Below, one piece after another: positions 60,993-64,000 of a DNA stretch of 64,000 nucleotides; positions within the stretch are counted from its first letter, which is position 1, and each line of letters begins with the position of its first letter. This DNA is from Stictocephala bisonia (lineage: Eukaryota; Arthropoda; Insecta; Hemiptera; Membracidae): positions 1 through 64,000 of the forward strand of contig JAQJVL010001197.1 in assembly GCA_035578905.1 (NCBI GenBank), written 5' to 3'. Made by a program: the position numbers and the translations under genes. The notes beneath the pieces were generated by a model that saw only the letters and a list, made by a program, of their open reading frames with translations, was not told where the DNA came from and made no database searches.

Positions 60993-61226
60993 AAGTATCT
61001 TGGTGATATTCAGTAGGCTCGGAATAGATGGCTAGTCCTGACTTGGCCGGCACTGAGGGTCTCTCAAGGGATGAGCAACGCTGTGGAATAGGTGGACGTG
61101 GCACAGAGGTAGTGGTGGGAGCAATAGCTGGAGCTGGAGTGGGGCTGCTGGGCTGGGACTGACAGCCCTCTGGAGCATGGAATGTGTACACAGTTAAGGC
61201 TGGTCGTTGGTGGCCTCGCTCATACG
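60993..61226 (-). CDS. mim: mim exon: Pro-rich segment (most 5' exon visible)
   Basis: A 234-bp exon with a TTTGTATTGTAG acceptor and a consensus GTAAGT donor. It opens two bases into a codon and encodes YERGHQRPALTVYTFHAPEG, a Pro/Ser/Thr-rich middle, then RPPIPQRCSSLERPSVPAKS and a YSEPTEYHQDT end. The PPIPQR stretch is a likely SH3-binding motif. The five exons together encode about 455 residues. The exons upstream, which should carry the I-BAR domain, are not seen between here and 64000. No frame disruption is seen in any exon. Confidence 0.8.
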
Positions 61227-61624
61227 CTACAATACAAACACGGGGTATACTCAAACATGCACTTTTAGAAAAGTCAGTAGTACATTGACTTAAAATAAAG
61301 ACAAACAAACTATTTTCCGTATTTAATAAAGGAAACTAATGGATAATCAGAGTAAGTAACACTTGGTATATATTACGTGACACAGGAACGAATACATCTG
61401 ATTAAACTTAAAAAGAGAAGAATATTTCCTTTTCTTAGCTACTATAATGCCAATGTAACTATAATTTTCTGTACAAACAAATTTTTGTTTTCATAAGATT
61501 TTTCACACTGAAAATATTGAAAGCCAACTGGGAATCTCCATTTATTTTTGTTTACTTATTTCTACGTTTACATCTCATATTTGTTAAGTAAGGTTATTTA
61601 TTAATTTAATATACAGTATTAATT

Positions 61625-61842
61625 AAAGGAAAGGAAAGCAGCATACCTGGTAAACTGGTGTAGACAGAGACACAATCACATCACAATAGGTAGACATTGG
61701 CGTATCCAATTGTTTAGTGATTGAAGAAGGTGCCAGTGGAATATTCTTCCTGAAATATTTCACTTGCCATTTCTTTGTGAGGTGATTGTGTCCTCTATCT
61801 ATAGTGTACCAGTTTAGCAGGTATGCTGCTTTCCTTTCCTTT
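61625..61842. mobile_element. MITE with about 60-bp terminal inverted repeats in a mim intron
   Basis: The left end reads AAAGGAAAGGAAAGCAGCAT and the right end is the inverse, ATGCTGCTTTCCTTTCCTTT. The inner part of the arms also matches (ACAATCACATCACAA with TTGTGAGGTGATTGT), giving arms of about 60 bp and a total length of 218 bp. There is no ORF. Confidence 0.82.
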
Positions 61843-64000
61843 CATTACTACTGAAATCCTAGGCCTAGTGCCCCAAATTTAACCTGTAATTTAATATACA
61901 GTAATACCTTCCATAATGTAGTAACATGTACATGGTGTGTTTGGAAAGATACAAATAACCACTCCATATATTGTGGGTATATTATCGGTGCAATGTAAAT
62001 GTTATAGATCAGCTGCTACTACGTTGGCCACATCAAACGAAACTACATTCTTGTTATGTCCCTCCCAAGCTAGGGACCAGCTTACATTATTCTAGAACAC
62101 GTTAATTTTGTGTCCAATAGTTGTGAGTTACCTTTTAAACAAATGGCTGAAGTTGTTATATTTAAAATCAGCATAATCTCGATTTCAAATGTTAAGGAAC
62201 TGGATGAACAACCATGATCCCTGCATGGTAATGAGCACTTGAATAATAGACTGAAGTATTTACTATGTACTTTTTCCATTATTACATATGTTAATAACGA
62301 AAGATGAATACTGAGTTGTACTTGGATGTAGAGGTAGTGAACTGTACTTTATTCTACGGATACAATACATACCTGACAGTGCTAACTGATTATTAAAGTA
62401 CAGCACTTACAGTAGGTTAAAACCACAACCAATATCAAAGTAACTGTGTTTGTAATTTGTAGTATAATTGGACTAGGTAGATATTGGTTCACAATTAATT
62501 TTGTATGGTTTAATATTTAATCTTTATTTCAGGATTGGTTTAGTGTCTCTCTCTCTCTGGTATACAGGTAGTTTAGAATATAATTCATTAAGTCTCCAGG
62601 ACTGAATTTCTTATTTTATGTTTGAGTTTGTGTTTCATTATGCATGTGTATGACTTGGTCTTTACCACGATGCTTGACATTGTCAATACTTTGTCGACAA
62701 ATAAAGTATTACTGTTATTTTTACTGAATACTAGGAGATTCTAAAAAAGGCCTGAATGGTTTCAAAGTGTTATCCAAGCTTCCTTCAAATAGTGTTGTTT
62801 AACTTAAAATAGTTTCTAAATTTGCAATGGTACCAGACAGATCTTAAACAGAATTGTTGAGCAAAGCATAACCCTTTAGAACTTCATCTGACTGAAAAGT
62901 ATAGAGTTAACCCTTTACAGTCTGATTTTTTCAAATATGTCCCTATATTCATTGATTAAATATTGATTTCAATGTTTATTGCATGCTTTATTTATACGTT
63001 CAGTTATTTTAATGTAATTATTTTTGTGTCTGTGGTTTACATTGTACGATCATTTTATCGACCGATTAACATGTTATATACAGAGACGTTCAATAAATGG
63101 TATGCTATAAAATTATTCTTCAGTTGAGGAGTTCACTGAAGTTTGCTTAGTTAATCTGAAGGTTGCCTAGGCTACTGTAAACAGACTCTTTTGTCCCATT
63201 TAGGGGCCTACACTTGACTTTACATTCATATTAAAGATATTCCACTAACTTATCACATTAATAGGTATTGACTGTCCTCTATGCCTTAGCTTAATATTTG
63301 TGACATGTTTACAATACATTGTTTTCTATTTTTCTGCAATCAAATTAAAGTTGTAATTTGCTGTTATGGTACAAGTATGATTCATAGAATTTTAAGAATA
63401 CCTGGTGAGATAAATAAAATTAAGAAAGAATTTGTACAAAACTTTAAAATTTCAATTACCATTAGACTACACTATCTTATTAACTAGACAGATAAACTAG
63501 AACAATGATAAAGTTCTGTACTTACAATAATTGACTTTGATATTATTTACTCCAAATGCATGCTGATATACACAAGTAGAACTTAACCATATAGCTTTAA
63601 TAACAGAACTAAAATAAATTGATAATGATCCAAGAGGAGTTGCCAACCTAAGATTGGCAACCTCTATATTTTGGCAGCATGCTGCAAAATACAAATCTAA
63701 TTTTACGGCAATATATACAAATTTATTGACAATTTAAGCCTTAGATCTTTAGCTAAACATGGGTTTAAGAGAAGATAAACTTAAATGAAAATGAACATCT
63801 AGATGCCACATATCTAGAGTTCTTCAATGTTCTTGTGCTATAGTAATCTGTTTCAATTTTCATTTTTCAAGGAAACCTAAACCTATTACTAACTCATGAG
63901 TATTAATCAGTTCTCATTTCCAAAACAGAAACTGACAACAGTTCCATACATTTTTTCATAACCAAGCTTAACCTCATATGTTTTATACCAAGAGTCAAGA
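61843..64000. other. mim intron (5' side), nothing coding recognised
   Basis: AT-rich. TTAACCCTTTACAGTC at 62907-62922 looks like one end of the TTAA element family; its partner could lie past the window edge. Confidence 0.4.

Noticed and set aside
1..64000. CRISPR arrays, operons, rRNA or tRNA genes
   Set aside because: Tandem arrays here have no spacer structure, gene structure is eukaryotic, and no cloverleaf with good A and B boxes was recognised by eye.

Overview
This window looks like a piece of an insect nuclear genome. It is AT-rich, the genes have small GT-AG exons separated by multi-kilobase introns, and it is crowded with transposon relics and minisatellites. A hemipteran-type genome would fit, but the sequence alone does not fix the order. 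Only two protein-coding genes are supported, both incomplete at their 5' ends, and they point towards each other.

Gene 1 (plus strand, 14198-31662) is the 3' half of a nuclear receptor of the NR2E3/PNR group, the insect Hr51 (unfulfilled) type. Five exons with matching phases encode the end of the DNA-binding-domain extension, a proline-rich hinge and the whole ligand-binding domain, ending with the family's characteristic C-terminus. The DNA-binding-domain exons are not in the window. Positions 1-14197 are therefore upstream intron, although a 100-base assembly gap (13021-13120) lies inside it.

Gene 2 (minus strand, 61226 down to 46599) is the 3' part of what is most likely the mim / MTSS1 (missing-in-metastasis) gene. 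Five phase-compatible exons encode Ser- and Pro-rich linker sequence and a C-terminal WH2 actin-binding motif. The I-BAR exons must lie beyond 64000. Nothing in the window suggests that the two genes act in one pathway. Their 3' ends are about 15 kb apart, and that gap holds a broken Tc1/mariner-class transposase, two TTAA-flanked piggyBac-like non-autonomous elements and plain AT-rich DNA.

By region: 1-14 kb is upstream intron with GT-rich minisatellites (36, 32, 13 and 93 bp units), LINE 3' ends and a small MITE. 14-31 kb is the Hr51 gene with a 39-bp minisatellite, a 514-bp foldback, a 56-bp satellite carrying consensus CRE octamers, two LINE fragments and a 126-bp satellite. 31-46 kb is intergenic. 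46-64 kb is mim, whose introns hold two long inverted repeats, a TTAA element with paired 17-bp palindromes, a roughly 60-bp satellite and a MITE.

No CRISPR array, rRNA, convincing tRNA or new multi-gene system was found. The most interesting material is repeat biology: tandem arrays with regulatory-like motifs inside introns of a transcription factor gene, a minisatellite embedded in a LINE, and a family of TTAA elements.
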